A stretch of DNA of 28,324 nt from NCBI GenBank assembly GCA_014859215.1, contig JACUUS010000008.1, positions 1 through 28,324 of the forward strand, read 5' to 3'. This DNA comes from Dehalococcoidia bacterium (GTDB lineage Bacteria; Chloroflexota; Dehalococcoidia; SZUA-161). Every line of letters starts with the position of its first letter. Position 1 is the first letter of the stretch. Positions 8,405-15,151 of the stretch are shown here, one piece after another. Under the pieces are notes generated by a model that did no database searches, was not told the origin of the DNA, and saw only the letters and a program-made list of their open reading frames with translations. The position numbers were made by a program, and so were the translations under genes.

Positions 8405-9849
8405 TTAGAGTCCATAATACCCTTTCCGGCGCAAAAGAGGAGTTCCACGCCCGCGATAATACTGTGAAGATGTACGTGTGTGGGATCACACCTTATGCCG
8501 AGAGTCACCTGGGCCATGCCATGAGCTACATCGTTTTCGATACGATCAGGAGATACCTCGAGTTCCGCGACTATAAGGTCAGGCATATTCAGAATTTCAC
8601 AGATATCGATGACAAGATTATCCAGCGGGCTAACAACCTTGGCATCACACCGGTAGACCTTGCGGAGGGTTTCACGGCCAGGTTCCTGGAAGATATGGAG
8701 AAACTGAACGTAAAAAGAGCTGATGAGTACCCCAGGGCCACCCGGGAGATACCCAAAATACTCGAAATCGTACGAGGGCTCATTGACAAGGGCTGCGCCT
8801 ATCATTCGAATGGAGATGTCTATTTCAGGGTAGCGGAGGACTCTGACTATGGGAAACTGAGTCACCGGAGCACGGAAGGAATGATGGCCGGTGCCCGCGT
8901 AGAGGTCAGTGATTCAAAGGAGCACCCGCTGGACTTTGCCCTGTGGAAAGCCAGCAAACCCGGTGAGCCTAGCTGGCCCAGCCCGTGGGGCGAAGGCAGG
9001 CCCGGCTGGCATATCGAATGCACCGCCATGGCGCTCAAGTACCTTGGAGAAACCCTGGATATCCATGGGGGTGGGCAGGACCTTATATTTCCTCATCATG
9101 AGAACGAGATCGCCCAGGCGGAATGCTACACGGACGTCAAGCCTTTCGTTCGTTACTGGCTGCACAACGGGCTCATGCAGCTGGGCGAAGACAAGATGAG
9201 CAAGTCCACAGGCAGGCTGGTCACGATATCCGAGGCGCTGGCGAAATTCAGCCCTGATGCGCTCAGGTTATGGGTGTTGAGTTCGCATTACCGGAGCTCC
9301 ATAGTGTACTCGAACGATATAGTAGCATCGATGGAAAGAGGAATGGAGAGGCTACGTCGCGCAGCCGAGGCCCGGTCGGCAGACCGCCCCCACGGCCCTC
9401 TGGACCCGCTCCCATATCGCCAAAGGTTCATTGAAGCTATGGATGATGATTTCGGCACCCCACAGGCTGTCTCCGCGCTGTTCGACCTTGCGCGGGACAT
9501 TAACAGGGCGCACGACGAGTGGATGGATATCAGTGCGGCCCTTGGTACGCTTCGCGAACTTGCGGGTGTACTGGGACTCACCCTGCAGACCCCGTCCGAG
9601 CCACGGGGAATTTCACTGCAGAGTCTTGTCGATCTTGCCAAGAAGTATTCTGTGCCTGACCGTTTAACGGCGGAGGACAATGGGAACCGCCTCAATGCCC
9701 TGGTGGCGGCACTCATAGACAGGCGGGCGGAACTACGTAGAGCGAAGAACTGGCAGGTTGCCGATCAGGTTCGCGAAGATCTCAAGGAACTCGGCATTAC
9801 CCTGGAGGATACTCCTCAAGGTACAGTGTGGAGATACGGCAAGCCTTGA
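8401..9849 (+). CDS. cysS: cysteine--tRNA ligase
   Basis: CysRS charges tRNA-Cys. The 482-residue class I synthetase has the HIGH-type signature as HLGH (36-39) and KMSKS (265-269). The active-site zinc ligands are Cys27, Cys207 in WHIECTAM, His232 in FPHHENE and Glu236. Length is normal (about 460-480), and the C-terminal DALR-like and anticodon-binding region is present. Translation is coupled to ispF by an ATGA overlap. The stop codon TGA (9847-9849) lies inside the -35 element of the promoter for the downstream tRNA/tuf operon. Confidence 0.97.
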   Translation: MIRVHNTLSGAKEEFHARDNTVKMYVCGITPYAESHLGHAMSYIVFDTIRRYLEFRDYKVRHIQNFTDIDDKIIQRANNLGITPVDLAEGFTARFLEDMEKLNVKRADEYPRATREIPKILEIVRGLIDKGCAYHSNGDVYFRVAEDSDYGKLSHRSTEGMMAGARVEVSDSKEHPLDFALWKASKPGEPSWPSPWGEGRPGWHIECTAMALKYLGETLDIHGGGQDLIFPHHENEIAQAECYTDVKPFVRYWLHNGLMQLGEDKMSKSTGRLVTISEALAKFSPDALRLWVLSSHYRSSIVYSNDIVASMERGMERLRRAAEARSADRPHGPLDPLPYRQRFIEAMDDDFGTPQAVSALFDLARDINRAHDEWMDISAALGTLRELAGVLGLTLQTPSEPRGISLQSLVDLAKKYSVPDRLTAEDNGNRLNALVAALIDRRAELRRAKNWQVADQVREDLKELGITLEDTPQGTVWRYGKP

Positions 9850-9874
9850 CTTTGAATCTTTTTATTTTTATACT
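9846..9874 (+). promoter_or_regulatory. strong promoter of the tRNA-tuf operon
   Basis: TTGACT (9846-9851) and TATACT (9869-9874), each five of six consensus bases, are separated by exactly 17 bases. The spacer and flanks are very T/A rich, and the -35 overlaps the cysS stop codon. The transcription start is predicted near 9881, about 28 bases before the first tRNA. This is one of the two best promoter matches in the window and fits a highly expressed translation operon. Confidence 0.7.
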
Positions 9875-9908
9875 TATTTAGCTAGAGAATTTGATAATTG
9901 GTCGAAAG

Positions 9909-9980
9909 GCCCGAGTGGCGCAATGGAAGCGCAACCGATTTGTAATCGGTAGGGTAGCGGTTCGAATCCGCTCTCGGGCT
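9909..9980 (+). tRNA. tRNA-Thr (anticodon TGT)
   Basis: A complete 72-base cloverleaf. Acceptor arms are GCCCGAG and CTCGGGC, the D stem is GCGC/GCGC, the anticodon stem ACCGA/TCGGT encloses TTTGTAA, and the T arm is AGCGG-TTCGAAT-CCGCT. The anticodon TGT reads ACA. The 3' CCA is not encoded, unlike the next two tRNAs. Confidence 0.96.
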
Positions 9981-9993
9981 CTTAGCCGTGACC

Positions 9994-10081
9994 GGAGGGG
10001 TGGGTGAGCGGCTAATACCAGCAGACTGTAAATCTGCCGCCTGAGATGGCTTCGTAGGTTCGAATCCTACCCCCTCCACCA
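9994..10081 (+). tRNA. tRNA-Tyr (anticodon GTA)
   Basis: A class II tRNA with a long variable arm. Acceptor arms are GGAGGGG and CCCCTCC, the anticodon stem GCAGA/TCTGC encloses CTGTAAA with anticodon GTA, and the T arm is GTAGG-TTCGAAT-CCTAC. A 3' CCA (10079-10081) is encoded after the discriminator A. Confidence 0.96.
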
Positions 10082-10090
10082 CTAATTATC

Positions 10091-10165
10091 GCCCACATAG
10101 CTCAGCGGTAGAGCACGTTCTTGGTAAGAACGGGGTCACCAGTTCAAATCTGGTTGTGGGCTCCA
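10091..10165 (+). tRNA. tRNA-Thr (anticodon GGT)
   Basis: Acceptor arms are GCCCACA and TGTGGGC, the D stem is GCTC/GAGC, the anticodon stem CGTTC/GAACG encloses TTGGTAA, and the T arm is ACCAG-TTCAAAT-CTGGT. The anticodon GGT reads ACC/ACU. CCA is encoded (10163-10165). It lies 31 bases before tuf, the common bacterial tRNA-Thr-tuf arrangement. Confidence 0.96.
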
Positions 10166-10196
10166 TATTTTGTAGACTATCGGGAGGAAGACTTAT

Positions 10197-11399
10197 ATGG
10201 CGAAAAAGGTATTTCAGCGGACCAAACCCCACGTTAATGTGGGTACAATAGGGCATGTCGACCACGGGAAAACCACTCTTACATCGGCGATCACAAAGGT
10301 CCTGGCCGCAGCCGGCACTACCGAGTTCAGGTCATTCGAGTCCATCGATAACGCGCCGGAAGAAAAGGCGAGAGGACTGACAATCGCAATCTCGCACATC
10401 GAATACGAGACAGCAAAACGCCACTATGCTCATGTAGACTGCCCGGGCCACGCTGACTACATTAAGAATATGATTACCGGCGCCGCCCAGATGGATGGCG
10501 CGATCCTTGTTGTGGCGGCGGACGATGGTGTAATGCCTCAGACAAGAGAGCATCTTCTTCTGGCCCACCAGGTTGAAGTTCCCGCTATCGTGGTCGCTCT
10601 GAACAAGGTCGACATGGTTGACGATCCGGATCTGCTCGAGGTAACCGAGCTTGAGCTAAGGGAAGAGTTGCTGCCCAAGTATGGGTTCCCCGGAGATGAG
10701 GTGCCCATTATTCGCGTGAGCGCCCTCAAGGCGCTTGAGTGCGGATGCGGCAAGGTCGAGTGCGAGTGGTGCAGCAAGGTTCTGCAATTGATGGACTCGG
10801 TTGACAGTTACATTCCTCTGCCGGTGCGCCCGGCCGACAAGCCTTTCCTCATGTCTGTTGAAGATGTCTTCGGAATTAAGGGGCGCGGCACCGTGGCGAC
10901 AGGAAGGGTCGAGCGAGGCGTTATGAAGGTCGGCCAGGAAGTGGAGATCGTTGGCTTGAAAGAGACGCGAAAGACCGTCATCACCGGCCTTGAGATGTTC
11001 CACAAGACCCTGGAAGATGCGCAGCCCGGCGACGCCATCGGAGCCCTGTTGAGAGGTATTGAGCGTGATGAAATCGAACGCGGTCAGGTTATCGCAGCGG
11101 TAGGTTCGATCAAGCCCCATACCGAGTTCGAGGCTGAGGTTTACGTACTTACAAAGGAAGAGGGCGGACGCCATACCCCGTTTTTCAACGGGTACCGGCC
11201 CCAGTTCTATATCCGGACCATGGACGTGACAGGGACTGTGGAACTGCCTGCCGGCGTGGAAATGGCTATGCCGGGTGACACTATGAACTGCAAAATAAAG
11301 CTGATGGTCCCCATAGCTCTCGAAGAAGCGGTCAGGTTCGCCATTCGCGAGGGCGGCAGGACCGTGGGGGCAGGCCTGGTAACATCCGTAATAAAGTAA
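10197..11399 (+). CDS. tuf: elongation factor Tu
   Basis: EF-Tu is the GTPase that brings aminoacyl-tRNA to the ribosome. The 400-residue protein has all G motifs: GHVDHGKTTL (G1), the ARGLTIA switch I region, DCPGHADY (G3), NKVD (G4) and SALK (G5). Domains II and III are complete, ending GGRTVGAGLVTSVIK. The ribosome-binding site GGGAGGA (10181-10187) precedes ATG 10197. An insertion at the end of the G domain, after SALKALE, contains four cysteines (Cys182, Cys184, Cys189 and Cys192; C-x-C-x4-C-x2-C), absent from E. coli EF-Tu and able in principle to bind a metal. Switch I reads RGLTIAISHIEYE instead of the usual RGITINTAHVEYE. Confidence 0.98.
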   Translation: MAKKVFQRTKPHVNVGTIGHVDHGKTTLTSAITKVLAAAGTTEFRSFESIDNAPEEKARGLTIAISHIEYETAKRHYAHVDCPGHADYIKNMITGAAQMDGAILVVAADDGVMPQTREHLLLAHQVEVPAIVVALNKVDMVDDPDLLEVTELELREELLPKYGFPGDEVPIIRVSALKALECGCGKVECEWCSKVLQLMDSVDSYIPLPVRPADKPFLMSVEDVFGIKGRGTVATGRVERGVMKVGQEVEIVGLKETRKTVITGLEMFHKTLEDAQPGDAIGALLRGIERDEIERGQVIAAVGSIKPHTEFEAEVYVLTKEEGGRHTPFFNGYRPQFYIRTMDVTGTVELPAGVEMAMPGDTMNCKIKLMVPIALEEAVRFAIREGGRTVGAGLVTSVIK

Positions 11400-11406
11400 G
11401 AGTGAA

Positions 11407-11574
11407 ATGGCAAAAAAAGGTGAATCTCGAATCATAATACACCTGGCTTGTACTCAGTGCAGGGAAAGAACCTACACGACAACTAAGAACAAGAAGAACG
11501 ATCCGGGAAGACTGGAACTGAGCAAGTACTGTCCTCGTTGCCGTGTACATACCCCGCACAAGGAAACGAAATAG
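11407..11574 (+). CDS. rpmG: 50S ribosomal protein L33
   Basis: This short gene encodes 55 residues: MAKKGESRII at the start, a zinc ribbon with CTQC (15-18) and CPRC (42-45), and HTPHKETK at the end. The cysteine-containing form of bL33 binds zinc. It starts seven bases after tuf and precedes secE, the standard tuf-rpmG-secE-nusG order. No strong ribosome-binding site is visible; expression may depend on coupling with tuf. Confidence 0.95.
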   Translation: MAKKGESRIIIHLACTQCRERTYTTTKNKKNDPGRLELSKYCPRCRVHTPHKETK

Positions 11575-11599
11575 CACAGGTCAATGACGGATTAGCGAT

Positions 11600-11839
11600 T
11601 TGAAGACGAGCACAGAGACCAAGGTCAAACAGCAGGTTGCCACGAAAGTAAAGGGTAAGTCAAGGTTCAAGTTCGTCTCTGAGACTGTATCCGAACTGCG
11701 CAAAGTGGTCTGGCCCACCAGGCAGGAAGCAACCTACCTGACGACAATCGTAATTGTCGTCACTATTGCTGCGGCTATCACTCTCTGGGTGATCGATGTT
11801 GGCTTCTCAGAGTTGATTAACCTGATTCTACTACGATGA
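11600..11839 (+). CDS. secE: preprotein translocase subunit SecE
   Basis: SecE is the small essential subunit of the SecYEG protein-export channel. The 79-residue protein has a basic N-terminal segment, the conserved amphipathic motif SETVSELRKVVWPTRQEA, and one membrane helix (about 46-66). The only start in frame is TTG 11600, since a stop lies shortly upstream, and its ribosome-binding site is poor. Position between rpmG and nusG confirms the call. Confidence 0.93.
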   Translation: MKTSTETKVKQQVATKVKGKSRFKFVSETVSELRKVVWPTRQEATYLTTIVIVVTIAAAITLWVIDVGFSELINLILLR

Positions 11840-11924
11840 AGCGGAATCCAGCACGAGCAGAAGAGTGAGCAGCAGCCATCCCCGCGTTACGAGTTGTCCA
11901 ATAAATCTATGCTAGAAAACCGCC

Positions 11925-12473
11925 ATGCCAGAGAATGATAAGAAGTGGTATGTCGTGCATACCTACTCCGGATACGAAGACCGGGTCAAGCAGAACTTGG
12001 CCCACCGAATCGAGTCCATGGATGTCCAGGACAAGATATTCCAGGTAGTTGTGCCGACAGAGGATGAAATCGAGATTAGAGACGGCCAGAGAAGGACCGT
12101 AGCCAGGAAGATATTCCCGGGGTACATCCTCGTCGAGATGATCATGGATGAGGAAAGCTGGCACGTTGTGCGCAATACACCCGGTGTAACCGGCATTGTG
12201 AGCACCCAGGACGACAAGGGCAAGATAGAGCCTGTTCCGCTGGAGGAACTCGAAGTCAAGTCGATCCTCAAGCAGATGGAGGCGGAGACTCCAAGAATTA
12301 AGGTCGGCTTCTCGCGCGGGCAAAGCGTGAGGATTACCGACGGCCCTTTTATCGACTTCATTGGGGTTGTGGACGACATCAACGAGGAAAAAGGAAAGGT
12401 CCGCGTACTGGTATCTTTCTTCGGCCGGGAGACACCTGTCGAACTCGATTTCCTGCAGGTGGAGAGATTATAG
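11925..12473 (+). CDS. nusG: transcription termination/antitermination protein NusG
   Basis: NusG links RNA polymerase to Rho or to the ribosome and controls pausing. The 182-residue protein has an NGN domain (about 6-110) with KWYVVHTYSGYE and the KIFPGYILVEM core. A KOW domain (about 129-162) contains the VRITDGPFIDFIG-type turn. Length and context (secE upstream, rplK downstream) are standard. The start ATG 11925 lacks a strong ribosome-binding site. Confidence 0.96.
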   Translation: MPENDKKWYVVHTYSGYEDRVKQNLAHRIESMDVQDKIFQVVVPTEDEIEIRDGQRRTVARKIFPGYILVEMIMDEESWHVVRNTPGVTGIVSTQDDKGKIEPVPLEELEVKSILKQMEAETPRIKVGFSRGQSVRITDGPFIDFIGVVDDINEEKGKVRVLVSFFGRETPVELDFLQVERL

Positions 12474-12515
12474 GTACCAGTCTGACGGTTGGCAGGCGCG
12501 GAAGGATAGAGAAAA

Positions 12516-12941
12516 ATGGCAAAGAAAGTAAAGGCAATAGTCAAACTTCAGATCGAAGCCGGCAAAGCGACGCCGGCGCCACCGGTAGGACCGGCCCTGG
12601 GCCAGCACGGCGTAAACATCATGGCGTTCTGCAAAGAATATAACAGTATAACCGCTTCACAGGCAGGCTCGATCGTGCCTGTCGAGATAACAGTCTACGA
12701 GGACCGGTCTTTTACGTTTGTCACCAAGACTCCGCCGGCAGCCGATCTTCTCAAGAAGGCAGCGGGAGTCGAGAAGGGCAGCGACAGCCCGAGGCGGAAC
12801 AAGATCGCGTCCGTTCCGCGAGAGAAAGTTCGCGAGATAGCTGAACTCAAGCTGAAGGACCTGAATGCGATCGACCTCGATGCCGCCATTCGGATAGTGG
12901 AAGGCACGGCGCGCAGCATGGGGATCGAGGTAAAGAGCTAG
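12516..12941 (+). CDS. rplK: 50S ribosomal protein L11
   Basis: bL11/uL11 forms the GTPase-associated stalk base with 23S rRNA. The 141-residue protein has the N-terminal KLQIEAGKATPAPPVGPALG signature and the C-terminal rRNA-binding domain with IVEGTARSMGI. Length is exactly typical. A purine-rich GGAAGG lies upstream. It is followed seven bases later by rplA, the usual L11 operon. Confidence 0.97.
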   Translation: MAKKVKAIVKLQIEAGKATPAPPVGPALGQHGVNIMAFCKEYNSITASQAGSIVPVEITVYEDRSFTFVTKTPPAADLLKKAAGVEKGSDSPRRNKIASVPREKVREIAELKLKDLNAIDLDAAIRIVEGTARSMGIEVKS

Positions 12942-12948
12942 GAGTAAC

Positions 12949-13662
12949 ATGGCGCAGCATAGTAGAAAACATACCGCAGCCCTTGCTCAGGTAGACCGGA
13001 CCAGAGCATACACGCCGCAGGAGGCAGTCGAACTCGCGAAGAGCGTATCTTATGCCGGGTTCGATGAGACAGTCGAGCTTCACCTGCGCATGGGTGTAGA
13101 TCCGCGGCACGCCGACCAACAGGTCCGGGGAGTAGCATTGCTCCCTCACGGCCTGGGGAAGGCCGTGCGCGTCCTTGTCTTTGCCCAGGGCGAGGCCGAA
13201 CGTATAGCCAGGGATGCGGGCGCGGATCACGCAGGCGGGGACGAGCTCATTAAGAAGATCGAAGAAGGTTGGCTTGACTTCGACGTAGCGATCGCGATCC
13301 CGGATATGATGCCTAAGATTGGCAAGCTGGGCAAGATACTCGGCCGGCGCGGGCTTATGCCTAATCCCAAGTCAGGCACAATTTCGCAGCCAGGCGACCT
13401 TCCTCGTGTCATCTCCGATGCCCGCAAAGGGCGTGTTGAATTCAAGCTGGACAAGACCGCCATTATTCACGCAGCCATCGGTAAGCTCAGCTTCCAGACC
13501 GAGAAACTTCTCGAGAACCTTTCAGCGATAATCGATGCCGTTGTGAAGGCCAAGCCCAGCGGGGCCAAAGGCCAATTTATCAAGAGCGCCTCACTGACAA
13601 CCTCGATGGGGCCGGGAATCAAGCTCGATCTACCCTCCACTCTTTCCATGAGCACAGGCTAA
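12949..13662 (+). CDS. rplA: 50S ribosomal protein L1
   Basis: uL1 builds the mobile stalk at the E site and in many bacteria represses its own operon. The 237-residue protein has the family signature around IGKLGKILGRRGLMPNPKSGT and the C-terminal TSMGPGIKLDL. The ribosome-binding site GGAG immediately follows the rplK stop. Instead of rplJ, the next gene is an acyl-CoA enzyme. The 61-base gap holds a short hairpin (TACCAT/ATGGTA, 13675-13688) without a T-run, so transcription probably continues. Confidence 0.97.
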   Translation: MAQHSRKHTAALAQVDRTRAYTPQEAVELAKSVSYAGFDETVELHLRMGVDPRHADQQVRGVALLPHGLGKAVRVLVFAQGEAERIARDAGADHAGGDELIKKIEEGWLDFDVAIAIPDMMPKIGKLGKILGRRGLMPNPKSGTISQPGDLPRVISDARKGRVEFKLDKTAIIHAAIGKLSFQTEKLLENLSAIIDAVVKAKPSGAKGQFIKSASLTTSMGPGIKLDLPSTLSMSTG

Positions 13663-13723
13663 CCCCGGGCCCGGTACCATTCATGGTAGATACCCAGGGA
13701 TGACTTCTGCGAAAGGAGAGTTA

Positions 13724-15151
13724 ATGGCGGGGATCGTTTCCTTCGGGGCCTACATTCCCATCTACCGTCTCAATCGCGAATTGGTCTTCTGGACCTGGGG
13801 CGGACTCCCTCAAGGCGGCGAGAAATCAGTCGCCAATTTCGACGAGGATAGCATTACCATGGCAGTCGAGGCAGGAACAAACTGCCTCCGAGGTCTCGGT
13901 CGCGACGAGATCGATGCCGTCTTCCTGGCCTCCACCACCACACCCTACAAGGAGAAGCTCTGCGCTAACCTGGTGGCCGAGGCGCTCGACCTCAGACGCA
14001 ATATAAGGACCGCTGATTTCACAAACTCCTTGAGAGCCGGGACCATGGCTCTCCAATCGGCAAATGACGCGATAGCGGCTGGATCCGCAAGGAAGGTGCT
14101 CGTTGTGGCTTCGGACTGCCGCATGGGCCATCCCTCAACCGAATACGAGCAGATCTTTGGTGATGGCGCCGCCGCTATTCTCCTGGGCAACTCCAGTACA
14201 GCCGCCAGCATTGACGGCAGCTGTGCACATTTCGACGATATAATGGACCTCTGGCGGCTTGACAATGATACGTTCGTAAGGTCCTGGGAAGACAGGTTCA
14301 TAGTTCAGCACGGCTATCTGGATAACACCGAGGAAGCAGCAAAAGGTCTGATGACAGAGTACGGGCTCAAACCAACGGACTTCACCAGGGCTGTGCTTTA
14401 CGCCTTCGATGGCAGAAGGCACACGCAACTTGCCCGTAACCTGGGATTTGACCAGAAAACCCAATTGCAGGAGAGCTTATTTTCCACTGTGGGCAATACC
14501 GGAGCGGCCTACACCTTGATGATGCTTGTCGGCGCTCTCGAAGAAGCGAAGAGCGGAGACAGGCTCCTGGTAGCCAACTACGGGGACGGCGCAGATGCAT
14601 TCATCTTGAGCGTCACCGGAGGCATAGAGAAGCTAAGGGACCGCCGCGGAATCAAGTACCATCTGCAATCAAAGCTTTCTCTGCCCAACTATGACAGGTA
14701 CTTGCGTTACCGGGGACTGCTCAAGGGATGGGCTCACTTTGAAAACGACTCAGCGGCAACCATCTCCTGGCGTGATCGCAAGTGGAACATAGGCTGTAAA
14801 GGCGAGAAATGCCTTTCGTGCGGCAACATCAATTTCCCTCCCCAGCGGATCTGCATGTATTGCCAGAGCAAAGACAAATTCGAGGATGTCCGCCTCGCCG
14901 AAAAGTCGGGCAGACTCTTTACCTTCAGCAAGGATTTCCTTGGACCCAGCCTGGATCCCCCGACTGTATTATGCATCATCGATTTTGATGAAGGCGGCAG
15001 GTTCTACGCCCAGATGACGGACCGGGACCCCGATAAGGTGGAATCCAATATGCCCCTGGAACTTACCTTCAGGTGGATGCACAGCGAAAAGGGTATCCGC
15101 AACTACTACTGGAAGTGCCGTCCCATGCGGGTGCCTCAGGAAGGTGAATAA
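13724..15151 (+). CDS. HMG-CoA-synthase-like protein fused to a DUF35 zinc-ribbon/OB domain
   Basis: This 475-residue protein has two parts. Residues 1-345 follow the thiolase-fold HMG-CoA synthase family: GIVSFGAYIPIYRL, FGDGAAAILLG and GNTGAAYTLMM. Residues 350-468 are a DUF35 unit with a zinc ribbon (Cys363, Cys366, Cys377, Cys380) and an OB fold. In archaea a separate DUF35 protein bridges acetoacetyl-CoA thiolase and HMG-CoA synthase. By eye, the catalytic positions of the synthase are replaced: the nucleophilic Cys is Leu103 (NSLRAGT), the His is Tyr226 (AVLYAFDG) and the Glu is Thr71 (ASTTTPY). It may therefore be a scaffold or have another chemistry. ATG 13724 follows AAAGGAGAG at good spacing; ATG 13700 is also in frame. 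The stop overlaps the thiolase start as TAATG. Family is fairly sure; reaction is unknown. Confidence 0.85.
   Translation: MAGIVSFGAYIPIYRLNRELVFWTWGGLPQGGEKSVANFDEDSITMAVEAGTNCLRGLGRDEIDAVFLASTTTPYKEKLCANLVAEALDLRRNIRTADFTNSLRAGTMALQSANDAIAAGSARKVLVVASDCRMGHPSTEYEQIFGDGAAAILLGNSSTAASIDGSCAHFDDIMDLWRLDNDTFVRSWEDRFIVQHGYLDNTEEAAKGLMTEYGLKPTDFTRAVLYAFDGRRHTQLARNLGFDQKTQLQESLFSTVGNTGAAYTLMMLVGALEEAKSGDRLLVANYGDGADAFILSVTGGIEKLRDRRGIKYHLQSKLSLPNYDRYLRYRGLLKGWAHFENDSAATISWRDRKWNIGCKGEKCLSCGNINFPPQRICMYCQSKDKFEDVRLAEKSGRLFTFSKDFLGPSLDPPTVLCIIDFDEGGRFYAQMTDRDPDKVESNMPLELTFRWMHSEKGIRNYYWKCRPMRVPQEGE

Noticed and set aside
9882..10082. 66-codon minus-strand frame containing VEGVGFEPTKPSQAADLQSAG
   Set aside because: It is antisense to tRNA-Thr and tRNA-Tyr; GFEPT-type proteins are a well-known artefact of reading tRNA genes backwards.
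13675..13688. Hairpin TACCAT-TC-ATGGTA after rplA as a terminator
   Set aside because: The loop is too small and no T-run follows, so termination here is unlikely.
13724..15151. Simple annotation as hydroxymethylglutaryl-CoA synthase of the mevalonate pathway
   Set aside because: The catalytic residues appear replaced, a DUF35 domain is fused, and ispD/ispF indicate the MEP pathway.
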